The notes under the pieces: model-generated
Seen by the model: only the letters and a program-made list of their open reading frames with translations
Databases searched by the model: none
Told to the model about the DNA's origin: nothing
Program-made: the position numbers and the translations under genes
DNA from: CAZFQG01 sp964520785
GTDB taxonomy: Bacteria; Planctomycetota; Planctomycetia; Pirellulales; Thermoguttaceae
Reading direction: 5' to 3'
DNA: 46,021 nucleotides
Assembly: GCA_964520785.1 (NCBI GenBank)
Contig: CAZFQG010000020.1
Span: forward strand, 1-46,021
Shown: positions 23,923 through 32,228 of the stretch, one piece after another
Numbering within the stretch: position 1 is the first letter of the stretch
Layout of the letters: the number at the start of each line of letters is the position of its first letter

Positions 23923-24543
23923 TTAGGGCTCAAGCTGAATTTCGAAACGGCAGCAGGCTTCTCCGTTCCTCCGCGACTCGACCGACACGACCGGAAGTCG
24001 CAACGCCAGCGCGATGATCCGGCGATGCATCTTGCAGAAATCGCCACCGCACGTCTGGATTCCCACGAAAGGACAATTCCGTTTGGATAGAACCGCCTTT
24101 CCGTTCTCGAGGAAGCAGTCCATGACGAACCCCTCCTCCCGCAAGATCGAGATGAATCGGGCAACGCGATCCTTCGGGTCCTCGTTCGGAAGCATGTCGT
24201 GGTAACGCCTCGCGAGGATCTCGCCCGTCTTCTCTTGTATCGCTTCAAGAAGATCAGCGCCGCCAACCTGCTCGATCGCCTCCCACGAAGCGGCCGCGGC
24301 GGCGCACTGGAGTTTCGGCGCCAGCGTTTCCATGGCTTCGGCCGTCGCCTCGTACACATGGAAGGGGCGGCCCCGGTTCCCGAGGCGCTGAATCGACTGC
24401 ACGATGAGGCCGGAAGCGCGGAGTTCACGGAGCGGCTCGGAGATGGCCGTTCTGGTGACGCCGAGCCGCTTCGTCAAGTCCGTCATTGTCATCGGGGGGC
24501 TGCCGACGAGGAGGCGCAGTATACGAAGGGAGGCGTGATTCAC
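23923..24543 (-). CDS. Helix-turn-helix regulator with C-terminal cysteine cluster
   Basis: The protein has 206 residues. Residues 1-65 form a winged helix of the ArsR/MarR-like type (ILRLLVGSPPMTMTDLTKRLGVTRTAISEPLRELRASGLI, quoted here only as its start and end: ILRLLVGSP and LRELRASGLI), with an RGRP wing. The C-terminal half holds five cysteines, C157, C165, C170, C197 and C198 (NCPFVGIQTC, GGDFC and ACCRF), plus H173. SufR-type regulators hold an iron-sulfur cluster with a similar spread of cysteines, so a metal or Fe-S sensor is likely but unproven. The start is GTG at 24543. It precedes the octaheme cytochrome gene by 14 bp. A dyad directly upstream may be its own operator. Redox control of the cytochrome is a reasonable inference. 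Confidence 0.8.
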   Translation of the reverse strand: MNHASLRILRLLVGSPPMTMTDLTKRLGVTRTAISEPLRELRASGLIVQSIQRLGNRGRPFHVYEATAEAMETLAPKLQCAAAAASWEAIEQVGGADLLEAIQEKTGEILARRYHDMLPNEDPKDRVARFISILREEGFVMDCFLENGKAVLSKRNCPFVGIQTCGGDFCKMHRRIIALALRLPVVSVESRRNGEACCRFEIQLEP

Positions 24544-24558
24544 GACGAACTGGTCAAT

Positions 24559-24574
24559 TACCCTTGAAGGGATA
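24559..24574. promoter_or_regulatory. Short dyad upstream of the cysteine-rich regulator
   Basis: TACCCTTGAAGGGATA contains inverted arms CCCTT and AAGGG around a single G, 15 bp upstream of the GTG start at 24543. It is well placed to act as an autoregulatory operator. Confidence 0.3.
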
Positions 24575-24700
24575 TTCGGACGACGGAAGGTTTCAGAGAA
24601 ATGCGCGTTTCAAACGAGACGTGATACCATGCGCTGATTTCGGCCGATTTCGCGTCCCCACATCACTCCCATTTTAACCACGGTCTACCCCGAGGGAAAC

Positions 24701-24755
24701 GCAAGAAAGAAAAAAGCACGAGACGAACCGTAGGCGAGTCGGCTCGCCTCGTGCT
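24701..24755 (-). terminator. Minus-strand intrinsic terminator (distal)
   Basis: A 7-bp outer stem (AGCACGA at 24715-24721 with TCGTGCT at 24749-24755) encloses an inner hairpin (GGCGAG and CTCGCC around TCGG, 24733-24748). On the minus strand it is followed by TTTTTTCTTTCTT. The orientation is clear. Confidence 0.75.
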
Positions 24756-24831
24756 GGCTGCAGGGATCATACTCTGAATCGCAACCCTCTCACACGTAAC
24801 AAGAAACCACGCAGAATACTGGATGCATCTC

Positions 24832-24862
24832 AAAAAGGCGGGTCGGAAATTTCCGATCCGCC
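24832..24862 (-). terminator. Minus-strand intrinsic terminator (proximal)
   Basis: Arms GGCGG-TCGGAAA and TTTCCGA-CCGCC pair over 12 positions, with one mismatch in the minus-strand RNA, and are followed on that strand by TTTTTG. It is one of the strongest hairpins of the window, yet no gene precedes it. Confidence 0.75.
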
Positions 24863-25495
24863 CAATCTGCAGGTCCAACCTCGGGCAAGAGAGGGGTCAG
24901 CCCGAGCGTCAAACCGATGGCAAAACGAGGAGGTGCGTTCAACGTGTTTCGATTTGCGACTTTGTCGTGTGCATGGTGCTGGTTGTCTCTGAGGGAAGTA
25001 TTAGGACGTAGGGGGTCCGCGGGAAAGGGGAGATCGGAATTTTGACGCATAATCCTGTTTTAATTTGTAAACCAATGAATAGCAATGAGTTAGGAATGCG
25101 TTCCATTATACTGTTCGGACTCCGGGTGTGGACACCTAGCCCGACGTCGCCGCGGGCGTCGAAAATGGTCGATCGGCTAGAGGGGTTCCGGAGTGTCGCG
25201 ATTCTAGACAGAACCTATACTTTCACGGCATCCCTATTCCACTTTCTTGAATCGCAGCGGAGCATCAAAGAGAATCACAAGAAAATTGCGGGAAACATCC
25301 GCAGGACACACGAAGCGAGCGGGGCGTCGCGGGTTCCGGCGACCAGTTCGGCGGCTGGTACTTTGACGCAAGAATAGATAAAATACAACGGTCCCTCACG
25401 GATTCCACAACCGGCAATGTCTACCGGGAATCCTTCGCCCCTCCTTTTTGGGGGGTTTGAAAGTCCCTCTGAACCACCTCTGACCGAGATGAACG

Positions 25496-26713
25496 ATGCA
25501 AAAGTCGCTTGACCAGAAAATCGCGAGAATCCTGGCCGATCCATCCTGCAATGATTTCATCATTGCCGACGCCAAGGACGCCGACATGGCGTTCGGGCTT
25601 TCAGCCCCCGGTCAAAGTCCCGAGCATTACGCGAACGAGGCCAAGTTCCGCACTCTCGACGAGTACCGGCGACTAATGCGGGAAATCGTCGAGCAAGGGC
25701 TGATCGACATCATGCTCATGAGCGCCAGTTCGAACGAGGTTTTGACGATTCAGGAGCGGCTCTTCGACAACAGCCATATCACCCCGGCCGTCCGTGCCAA
25801 CGACACCACGGATATCTGGCTCGCCTCCGGTACCGGCCGGTATGGAGCGCAGTCCTCTCAGCCGTTTCGGACCGCGACGATCGACCACATCATGTGCGGC
25901 AAGGCGGAGTGCGCCCCCTCGGAGCGAAAACTCGGTGCCGATCTGGGTCTCTACTCCATTACCTACAATAACGACGTCCACTTGGACCGCCCCGCGCTAT
26001 TGGCTTACAACGAGTTCCGTCTGGAAGCCGAAAAGAAGGGATTCCGCCATTTTCTTGAAGTCTTTGCCCCAAACAATTGTCATGGGTTTGAGCCGAAGGA
26101 CGTGGCACGATTCATCAACGACAACATCGTCCGGACCCTCGCCGGCGTGACCAGCCGGGGCCGGCCCGTCTTTCTCAAGATTCCCTATTTCGGTCCGGAA
26201 CCGATGGAAATGCTCGCTGCGTACGACCGCTCGCTGGTAGTGGGGATTCTCGGCGGATCGAGCGGCACGACGTTTGACGCATTCAACCTGATTTATCAGG
26301 CAAAGAAACACGGCGCCCGGGTGGCTCTGTTCGGCCGGAAGATCAATAATTCGGAGCATCAACTGAGTTTCGTAAAATACCTCCGAGCGGTAGCGGACGG
26401 CGACATTGCCCCGGCCGAGGCGGTCCGCGCTTATCACGGCGATCTCCAGTCGCTGGGAATCACCCCCTACCGTTCATTGGAGGACGATGTCCGCGAGACG
26501 ACGCAGACCGCCAGCTACGGCGGTTCTACGACGACCACCGGCGGCGGAAACGGTCAGACGCGACAACCCTCGGGCTGGGGCGGCGGAAAGGACAGACCCG
26601 CCGCAACGACCTCCGTCATCACCGTCAACGACGCCACCCCCGACTTTTCCCAGATGACGCCTGCCGAGAAAGCCCAGTGGAATTTGGCCCGGTGGAAGCG
26701 GATTCTGGACTGA
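25496..26713 (+). CDS. Class I aldolase-like TIM barrel protein with C-terminal tail
   Basis: The protein has 405 residues. Residues 1-330 look like a beta/alpha barrel related to class I aldolases of the DeoC/LacD/FbaB kind: FIIADAKDADMAFG, YRRLMREIVEQGLIDIMLMS, PVFLKIPYFGPEPMEMLAAYD (Lys on a strand, a candidate Schiff-base residue), VVGILGGSSGTTFDAFNLI and GARVALFGRKIN. I cannot name the substrate. Residues 345-380 are low-complexity (Gly, Thr, Ser, Pro). The last 20 end in DFSQMTPAEKAQWNLARWKRIL, here quoted as DFSQMTPAEK and WNLARWKRIL, a conserved-looking helix that may bind a partner. The ATG at 25496 starts the barrel; an earlier overlapping ATG is out of frame. It is the first gene of a plus-strand run. 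Confidence 0.7.
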   Translation: MQKSLDQKIARILADPSCNDFIIADAKDADMAFGLSAPGQSPEHYANEAKFRTLDEYRRLMREIVEQGLIDIMLMSASSNEVLTIQERLFDNSHITPAVRANDTTDIWLASGTGRYGAQSSQPFRTATIDHIMCGKAECAPSERKLGADLGLYSITYNNDVHLDRPALLAYNEFRLEAEKKGFRHFLEVFAPNNCHGFEPKDVARFINDNIVRTLAGVTSRGRPVFLKIPYFGPEPMEMLAAYDRSLVVGILGGSSGTTFDAFNLIYQAKKHGARVALFGRKINNSEHQLSFVKYLRAVADGDIAPAEAVRAYHGDLQSLGITPYRSLEDDVRETTQTASYGGSTTTTGGGNGQTRQPSGWGGGKDRPAATTSVITVNDATPDFSQMTPAEKAQWNLARWKRILD

Positions 26714-26965
26714 CAAGTCTGACGGCAAGCGCGGAGGCGGTCGTCGAACATTACCAGTCCCGGCCGACGATGTAACGGCGATCCCCTCGGCCATCGACGT
26801 GACGGAGCCGTCCCCCCCCCTTGTTCGGGAGTGTTTCGACGCCGGATGCGCGATCGCAAGGGAGGATTGCTTCGAACGCATCCTGAGAATAGGATGGTGT
26901 GGAGTCGGTTCCGTCAGGGCCCGAGGGACTTGTCCGGCAATTTTCTCCTTTTTTTCGCATAATCC
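26714..26965. other. Spacer before the DUF1570-like gene
   Basis: About 250 bp without a gene. It includes a run of nine C at 26812-26820, which is outside any coding region. No promoter pair was identified, so the downstream gene may be transcribed from the upstream gene or from an unrecognised promoter. Confidence 0.4.
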
Positions 26966-28549
26966 GTGATTTCCGTGGACAAACAACGGCGTAGACGGAC
27001 GATCTTGGGAACGCTTGCGGCGTTGGCGTTGATGCAGGCGAGCGCCAACTCGCAGGGTGTCGTGGGTGGGGCGACCTGGGAGGCGACCGCGACGGCCGTT
27101 CCCTCGCGGTACTATCAGTTCAAGAGTGACTTGGAGAAGGCGGATGCCGAGCATTTGGCCGGTCACATGGACGCGGTGTTCGCGTCGTACATGGCAATCT
27201 TTTCGAAACTCCCCGTTCGAGCGAAACAGCCGGCGCGGTTGAACCTTTATCTCTTCGCCGATCAGAAGACGTATAACGCCTTTCTGGGCGCAAAATTCGG
27301 CCATGACGGCGAGGGCTCATGGGGCAAATGCATCCGGTGGGGCCAGAGCTACTGGCTTGTCGGCTGGAAAGGCGATCATTCGCTCGAGGAGATGCAGGCA
27401 CTCTTGCAGCATGAAGGATTTCACCAAGTGGCGGGGCAAATCTTCCCCGATTTGCCCTTATGGGCGAACGAGGGGCTGGCCGAGTTGTTCGAGCGCGGGG
27501 TCGTGGTGGGGGGACTGCTCGCTTTGGGCGAGATCAGTAGCGGCGATTACCGGCGGCTGCATGCCGCCATCGAGCAGGATTCCCTGATCCCTTTCGATCG
27601 CTTTTTCTCCATGAGTGACAATGAGTGGGCGGCCCATGTCCGTTCCGGCCACGCGCGGCTGAACTACTTGCAGGCGTGGAGTCTCGTCCATTTCCTCCTG
27701 TACGCGCAGAATGGCAAGTACGAACAGGGCTTCATGCGGTTCCTCGTGCAGCTCAATCGGGATATTGGCTGGCAACAGGCGTTCGTCGCCGCGTTCGGCA
27801 TGCCCGACTTCCGCACGATGGAGCGGGAGTGGCTGGCTTACATCAAGGAGGAAATCCCCACCGATTACCGCGAAACGGTCCGTCGCCTCGATTTTTTGGC
27901 GGCCGGAACGGCGAAGCTGGCGGACGAAAAGGTTTTTCCCACCTCCGTGGAGGAACTGCGCGAGGCTCTCCGGAAGGCGAAGTTCGAGCACTCAAGCGCT
28001 CTCTACGGCGAGAAACGGACATTTTCCGCCTCCGATATCGAAGCATTCACGGTCCCCGGTGCGACGGAAGACCCTTCGCGGCGGTTCGTGCTGGCGGATC
28101 GGCGGAACCGGCCGATGACGGGCTCGAAAGGACGTCTCAGTGGGCCGCCGAAGATACTCGCCGTCGGCAAGATGCCCAAGAGCTTCACGGCAACTCTCAC
28201 CAAGAGGGGCCGCGAGTATGCCTATGCCTTGGCGGCGGGAGACCCGATCCGCGTCGAAGCCTCCGAGATTTCTGCGGCCCCTCCGAAGTCGGAAGGAACC
28301 GAGGGGACGGAGCCTTTTGAATTGGACAATCGGCCCAAGGTGGCCTCGCAGGCGGCCCCGATCGAAGACGCGACCAAGGCCCTCCGCACGTGGCGCAGCG
28401 CGGACGGCCGGTTCTCGGTGGAAGCGAGGCTGACGGGCGTCCTCGGCGGCGCGGCCTATCTGAAGAAGGCGGACGGAACGACGATCAAGGTTCCTTCGGA
28501 GAAGCTCAGCGCGGAGGATCGGGCGTTTTTGGAGGAGAGGAAGAGGTGA
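26966..28549 (+). CDS. DUF1570-like metallopeptidase-type protein with SHD1 domain
   Basis: The protein has 527 residues. It begins with a signal peptide (RRRRTILGTLAALALMQASANSQG). The central region carries LLQHEGFHQVAGQIFP, a complete HExxH zinc motif near residue 150, then LWANEGLAELFE, which supplies the third-ligand Glu pattern of gluzincins. This is the plan of planctomycete DUF1570 proteins. The last 60 residues are an SHD1 domain (RTWRSADGRFSVEARL, LKKADGTTIKVPSEKLS), a module common in planctomycetes. Start codons GTG at 26966 and GTG at 26975 are both possible. It likely acts as a secreted or periplasmic peptidase; the target is unknown. The next gene starts 62 bp later on the same strand. 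Confidence 0.8.
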   Translation: MISVDKQRRRRTILGTLAALALMQASANSQGVVGGATWEATATAVPSRYYQFKSDLEKADAEHLAGHMDAVFASYMAIFSKLPVRAKQPARLNLYLFADQKTYNAFLGAKFGHDGEGSWGKCIRWGQSYWLVGWKGDHSLEEMQALLQHEGFHQVAGQIFPDLPLWANEGLAELFERGVVVGGLLALGEISSGDYRRLHAAIEQDSLIPFDRFFSMSDNEWAAHVRSGHARLNYLQAWSLVHFLLYAQNGKYEQGFMRFLVQLNRDIGWQQAFVAAFGMPDFRTMEREWLAYIKEEIPTDYRETVRRLDFLAAGTAKLADEKVFPTSVEELREALRKAKFEHSSALYGEKRTFSASDIEAFTVPGATEDPSRRFVLADRRNRPMTGSKGRLSGPPKILAVGKMPKSFTATLTKRGREYAYALAAGDPIRVEASEISAAPPKSEGTEGTEPFELDNRPKVASQAAPIEDATKALRTWRSADGRFSVEARLTGVLGGAAYLKKADGTTIKVPSEKLSAEDRAFLEERKR

Positions 28550-28611
28550 GAAGGGATGGGGAAGGTACAAGGGGAGAGGTGGTTGGGAGATCGACCGTTG
28601 TACGAGGGAAC

Positions 28612-30291
28612 ATGGAGATGAACCAGTTGTGCTTTGCACGCGTGTTTGGATGGGTTTTCGCTGCCCTTGTGTGCGGCATTTTATTGCCGGCAGCGCTGGG
28701 GGCGGAGACGTATGAGAAGTCGACGCACATGGTTCCGATGCGCGACGGAGTGCGGCTGGCGACGGACGTCTTCGTCCCGAAAGCGGACGAAGCGAAGGCG
28801 TTTCCCGTCGTCTTGGCCCGGACCCCTTACAACAAGAATGGCAGCGGGAAGGGCCTGGCCGATATGGTCCGCGACAAGGGGTATGCCGTTGTCGTTCAGG
28901 ACATGCGAGGCCGGTTCGCCTCCGAAGGAGACGACCACGTCGTCTTCCATAACGACGGGTGGGCGAAACACCGCGACGGGGAGGACACGTTCCACTGGCT
29001 CGCGCAGCAGCCCTGGTGCAACGGGAACGTGGGAACCTGGGGCGGTTCGGCCCTGGGGATCGTGCAGAACATGCAGGCCCCGGTTGCGCCGGACTCGCTC
29101 AAGGCCCAGTGTGTCATCGTCGCCTCGTCCGACTTGTATCAGCAGACGATCTACCAGGGAGGCGCGTTCCGCAAATCGCTCGTCGAAGGGTGGCTCAAAC
29201 TTGCCGGCTTCAGCCCGGCGAACTTGGAACGGATGCTGGAGCATCCGGGCTATGACGACTTCTGGGCGGAGACGAACGCGGAGCCGATGGCGCCGAAGGT
29301 CCGCGCGCCGGCCATCTACCACGGAGGGTGGTACGACATCCACGCCCAGGGGACGATCAACTCCTTCGTCACCATTCACAACCAGGGTGGTGGAAACGCC
29401 AAGGGGAACTGCCGCCTCATTATGGGCGCCTGGGCGCACGGACCGCTTTCCGGACTGAAATACCCGGCGAACGAAAAGCCGCCGAAAGAGGCCGACCCGG
29501 TCCGGTTTTTCGACTACTGGGTCCGGGGAATCGACAACGGCGTGAAGGACGACAAACCGGTTCACTACTACGTGATGGGCGATCCGGAGACGGAAGGGGC
29601 GCCCGGGAACTTCTGGCGAACCGCCGATAACTGGCCGCCGCCGGCCGAGGCGGCCAATTACTATCTCCACGCGGACGGCACCCTCTCGGCGGAGCCGCCC
29701 CAGGGAGACGAAAAACGCACTTTCAAGTACGATCCGGCCGATCCGGTGCCGACCGTCGGCGGACAGAACCTGCTTTTGCCAAAGGGCCCCATGGATCAGC
29801 GGTCCGTCGAGTCGCGCGGCGACGTCCTCGTCTTCTCGACCGAGCCGCTGGAGAAGCCGATCGAGGTGACGGGGCGGATTCTCGCCAGGCTCTACGTCGA
29901 ATCGGACCGGCCGGATACCGACTTCACGGTGAAACTGACCGACGTCTACCCCGACGGCCGCTCGATGCTCGTCACCGACGGTATCTTGCGCTGCCGCTAC
30001 CGCGAATCGTTCGAGAGAGAAACCCCGATGAAACCGGGGAAGGTCTACGAGATTACGGTCGATCTTTGGAGCACCTCGCTGATCTTCAACCAGGGTCACC
30101 GGATCCGAATCGCCGTCAGCTCCTCGAACCACCCCCGGTTCGACGCGAACCCCAACACCGGAAAACGGAGCCACTTCAGCGAGACCAAGGAGGTGGCGAC
30201 GAATACCGTGTGGATGTCGAAAGAACGCCCTTCCCATGTCGTTTTGCCGGTCTACGCGAGGGAAGGCGATCGAGACGCCGAGAAACCGTGA
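28612..30291 (+). CDS. CocE/NonD family serine hydrolase (X-Pro dipeptidyl-peptidase like)
   Basis: The protein has 559 residues. There is a signal peptide (CFARVFGWVFAALVCGILLP, cleavage near ALGAE). The alpha/beta-hydrolase core follows: HMVPMRDGVRLATDVFVP, VVVQDMRGRFASEGD, GTWGGSALGIVQ (nucleophile Ser in GxSxxG), GGWYDIHAQG (catalytic Asp region) and MGAWAHGPLSG (catalytic His). The C-terminal 200 residues are the jelly-roll PepX_C domain (GRILARLYVESDRPDTDFTVKL; EITVDLWSTSLIFNQGHRIRIA, each quoted only up to GRILARLYVESD and IFNQGHRIRIA). The family contains cocaine esterase, glutaryl-acylases and X-prolyl peptidases. ATG at 28612 or 28618 may be used; only the frame is certain. The enzyme is probably exported. 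Substrate unknown. Confidence 0.85.
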   Translation: MEMNQLCFARVFGWVFAALVCGILLPAALGAETYEKSTHMVPMRDGVRLATDVFVPKADEAKAFPVVLARTPYNKNGSGKGLADMVRDKGYAVVVQDMRGRFASEGDDHVVFHNDGWAKHRDGEDTFHWLAQQPWCNGNVGTWGGSALGIVQNMQAPVAPDSLKAQCVIVASSDLYQQTIYQGGAFRKSLVEGWLKLAGFSPANLERMLEHPGYDDFWAETNAEPMAPKVRAPAIYHGGWYDIHAQGTINSFVTIHNQGGGNAKGNCRLIMGAWAHGPLSGLKYPANEKPPKEADPVRFFDYWVRGIDNGVKDDKPVHYYVMGDPETEGAPGNFWRTADNWPPPAEAANYYLHADGTLSAEPPQGDEKRTFKYDPADPVPTVGGQNLLLPKGPMDQRSVESRGDVLVFSTEPLEKPIEVTGRILARLYVESDRPDTDFTVKLTDVYPDGRSMLVTDGILRCRYRESFERETPMKPGKVYEITVDLWSTSLIFNQGHRIRIAVSSSNHPRFDANPNTGKRSHFSETKEVATNTVWMSKERPSHVVLPVYAREGDRDAEKP

Positions 30292-30354
30292 AGACGGCGA
30301 TCGTCTTGCACGGGAACGGACGGAAACGTCCATAACCATTTGCGCGGAGCCCTC

Positions 30355-32217
30355 ATGCGATATCCGATCAGCTTGGCTTTTTTCCTCGTCGTTTCTTTGT
30401 CCGCGACTCTTGTCGCCTACGAGAGGGACTTCTACGACTATGCCGTGTCGCGACGCCGGGACCTTCGTCTAAGTACCTACATGACGGCCCACACGGTCGC
30501 CGCGCTCCTTGCGAACGACCCCGACGGTGTGAAGTGCGCGGCGGTACTACGGAAGAACGGCGTCACCAAAGTCTGTCTGGAGGTCTATCGCGGCGGGCTC
30601 GTCGTCGACAAAGAGACGCTCGTTCGCGTCCGCGATGCTCTGCGGACGCACGGTTTCGAAGTGGTCGGCGGCATCGCCACGGTGCCGGGGGGCGATTTCG
30701 GCGTGCGTCAGGAAGGGCCGCTCGGCTGGTTCAACTGGCAGAACGCCAAGACGCAAGAAGACTTGAAGGCGGTCGTGCGCATGGCGGCCGAAGTTTTCGA
30801 TGAATTCATCGTCGACGATTTCCTTTGCACCGGCGACGTCAGCGAGGAGTCGAAGCAGGCCAAGGGAGACCGGACGTGGTCGGATTACCGGCGCGACTTG
30901 CTCGTGCGGCTTTCGAAGGAGGTCTTCATCGATCCGGCGAAGGCGGTGAACCCGGATATCACCATGGTCATCAAGTACCCGCAGTGGTACGACCGGTTCC
31001 ACGAATTCGGCTACGATGTCGCGCGGCAGCCGGCGATGTTCGACCGGGTTTGGGTCGGAACGGAAACCCGCGGGAGTCGGACCCGGCGATTCGGTTTCGT
31101 TCAGCCTTACGAGGGTTTCGTGAACTACCGATGGATCGCCGGGTTGTCCCACGGCAAGATCGGCGGAGCGTGGTTCGACCACGGCGACTGCGAGCCGCAT
31201 GACTTCCTGGAGCAGGCCTATCAAACGGTCCTCGCCGGGGCCCCGGAGATCATCCTCTTCAACTTCGCCAACCTCGCCGCCGGGCACGGCGGACACGAGT
31301 TGCTCCGCGAGGAGTTTTCGAAACTGGCCGACCTGGCCGAGACGGTGAGACGGAACCCGGTCTCTGGCGTCTCGGGTTACAAACCGCCGAATAGTGACGC
31401 CGGCGGCGACCTCTATGTCATGGATTTCATCGGAATGCTCGGCGTCCCGTTGGTACCGACGGCCGAGTTCGACGCCGCCGCCGGGTCGATCTTCCTTCCC
31501 ACGCAGGCCGCCGCCGATGACGAAATCCTGGCGAAAGTGCGTCAAGCGGTCGAGAACGGGGCGACCCTCGTCATGACCGCGGGGTTCCTGCATGACGTCT
31601 CGGGGGGAGAAGAACTGGCACGGATGGCGGGAATACGATGGCCGTTCGATAAGATGCCGATGAAGGCATCGCGCGTCCTGGACGGGAACGAATCCGTCGC
31701 CGTGGAATACGGGCTTGATCTCGAGTCGCCGCTCGTTCCAAGCGGAGCGGAGGTCCTGCTCACCGCGTTGATCGAGGAACGCGAGGTTCCCTATCTGACC
31801 CGCCGCCGCCTTGCGGGGGCCACTCTCCACGTCCTCAATATCCACACCTATTCCCAGGCTGATTTCGACGCCGTCAACGAGGTGCTCCTCGCTCCGCGAC
31901 CGCTCGGGATTCTGGAGGTTCCCCGCTCGTGGGCGAACGCGCTGCGAAATGCTTTCAACGATCCGCTCGATATTCCCCGGCTCGATGCGCCGCCTCGGGT
32001 CACGTTCCATCCGTTGGGGCGCCACGAACTCGTTCTCTACAATTTCAATAACGAAGACGTCCCGGTCCGGATTGCCCGGGGGTTCGCGGAGGGAAATCGC
32101 CGCGTTGCCGAGGGATCGTCGCCGGTCGGCGAGATGATCTCGGAGATGACGATTCCGGCGCGAAGCCACCTGTGGTTCGTCCCGGGGAAAGACACGGCCG
32201 GCGCTTTCGGCCATTAA
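30355..32217 (+). CDS. Secreted TIM-barrel/GATase-like protein of unknown function
   Basis: The protein has 620 residues. It has a signal peptide (RYPISLAFFLVVSLSATLVA). The N-terminal 300 residues look like a glycosidase-type barrel: VTKVCLEVYRGGLVVD, FDEFIVDDFLCTGD (adjacent Asp residues at a strand end), VVIKYPQWYDRFHEFGYDV (quoted as ITMVIKYPQWYDRFHEFGYDV in part) and LAGAPEIILFNFANL. The middle (about 340-480) contains a GATase1-like segment (VRQAVENGATLVMTAGFL), as in beta-galactosidases of clan GH-A. The C-terminus is beta-rich. I do not recognise a GH family. ATG at 30355 is preceded by GGAG at good spacing, and the following amidohydrolase begins 11 bp after its stop, so the two form an operon. 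Confidence 0.7.
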   Translation: MRYPISLAFFLVVSLSATLVAYERDFYDYAVSRRRDLRLSTYMTAHTVAALLANDPDGVKCAAVLRKNGVTKVCLEVYRGGLVVDKETLVRVRDALRTHGFEVVGGIATVPGGDFGVRQEGPLGWFNWQNAKTQEDLKAVVRMAAEVFDEFIVDDFLCTGDVSEESKQAKGDRTWSDYRRDLLVRLSKEVFIDPAKAVNPDITMVIKYPQWYDRFHEFGYDVARQPAMFDRVWVGTETRGSRTRRFGFVQPYEGFVNYRWIAGLSHGKIGGAWFDHGDCEPHDFLEQAYQTVLAGAPEIILFNFANLAAGHGGHELLREEFSKLADLAETVRRNPVSGVSGYKPPNSDAGGDLYVMDFIGMLGVPLVPTAEFDAAAGSIFLPTQAAADDEILAKVRQAVENGATLVMTAGFLHDVSGGEELARMAGIRWPFDKMPMKASRVLDGNESVAVEYGLDLESPLVPSGAEVLLTALIEEREVPYLTRRRLAGATLHVLNIHTYSQADFDAVNEVLLAPRPLGILEVPRSWANALRNAFNDPLDIPRLDAPPRVTFHPLGRHELVLYNFNNEDVPVRIARGFAEGNRRVAEGSSPVGEMISEMTIPARSHLWFVPGKDTAGAFGH

Positions 32218-32228
32218 GGAGCCTCACC

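Larger units (their letters stand above)
24575..25495. other. Gene-free region of about 0.9 kb with minus-strand terminators
   Basis: No open frame here looks protein-like. The minus-strand frame from 25050 (starting MRQNSDLPF) reads through a strong terminator hairpin and is probably not translated. Two minus-strand intrinsic terminators lie at 24832-24862 and 24701-24755, although the nearest upstream gene on that strand is far away (33203-37096). A short minus-strand RNA is therefore possible. On the plus strand, TTGACG (25363-25368) followed by an A/T-rich stretch, and a CCCCTCC/GGGGGG stem near 25437-25456, may belong to the leader of the gene at 25496. Confidence 0.5.

Noticed and set aside
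24790..25050. 86-residue minus-strand frame in the gene-free kilobase
   Set aside because: It reads through a strong intrinsic terminator and lacks protein-like composition.
25042..25377. 111-residue plus-strand frame
   Set aside because: No homology is recognisable and it lies in a hairpin-rich spacer; not supported as a gene.
26812..26820. Run of nine C as a phase-variation tract
   Set aside because: It lies outside any supported coding region or promoter spacer.
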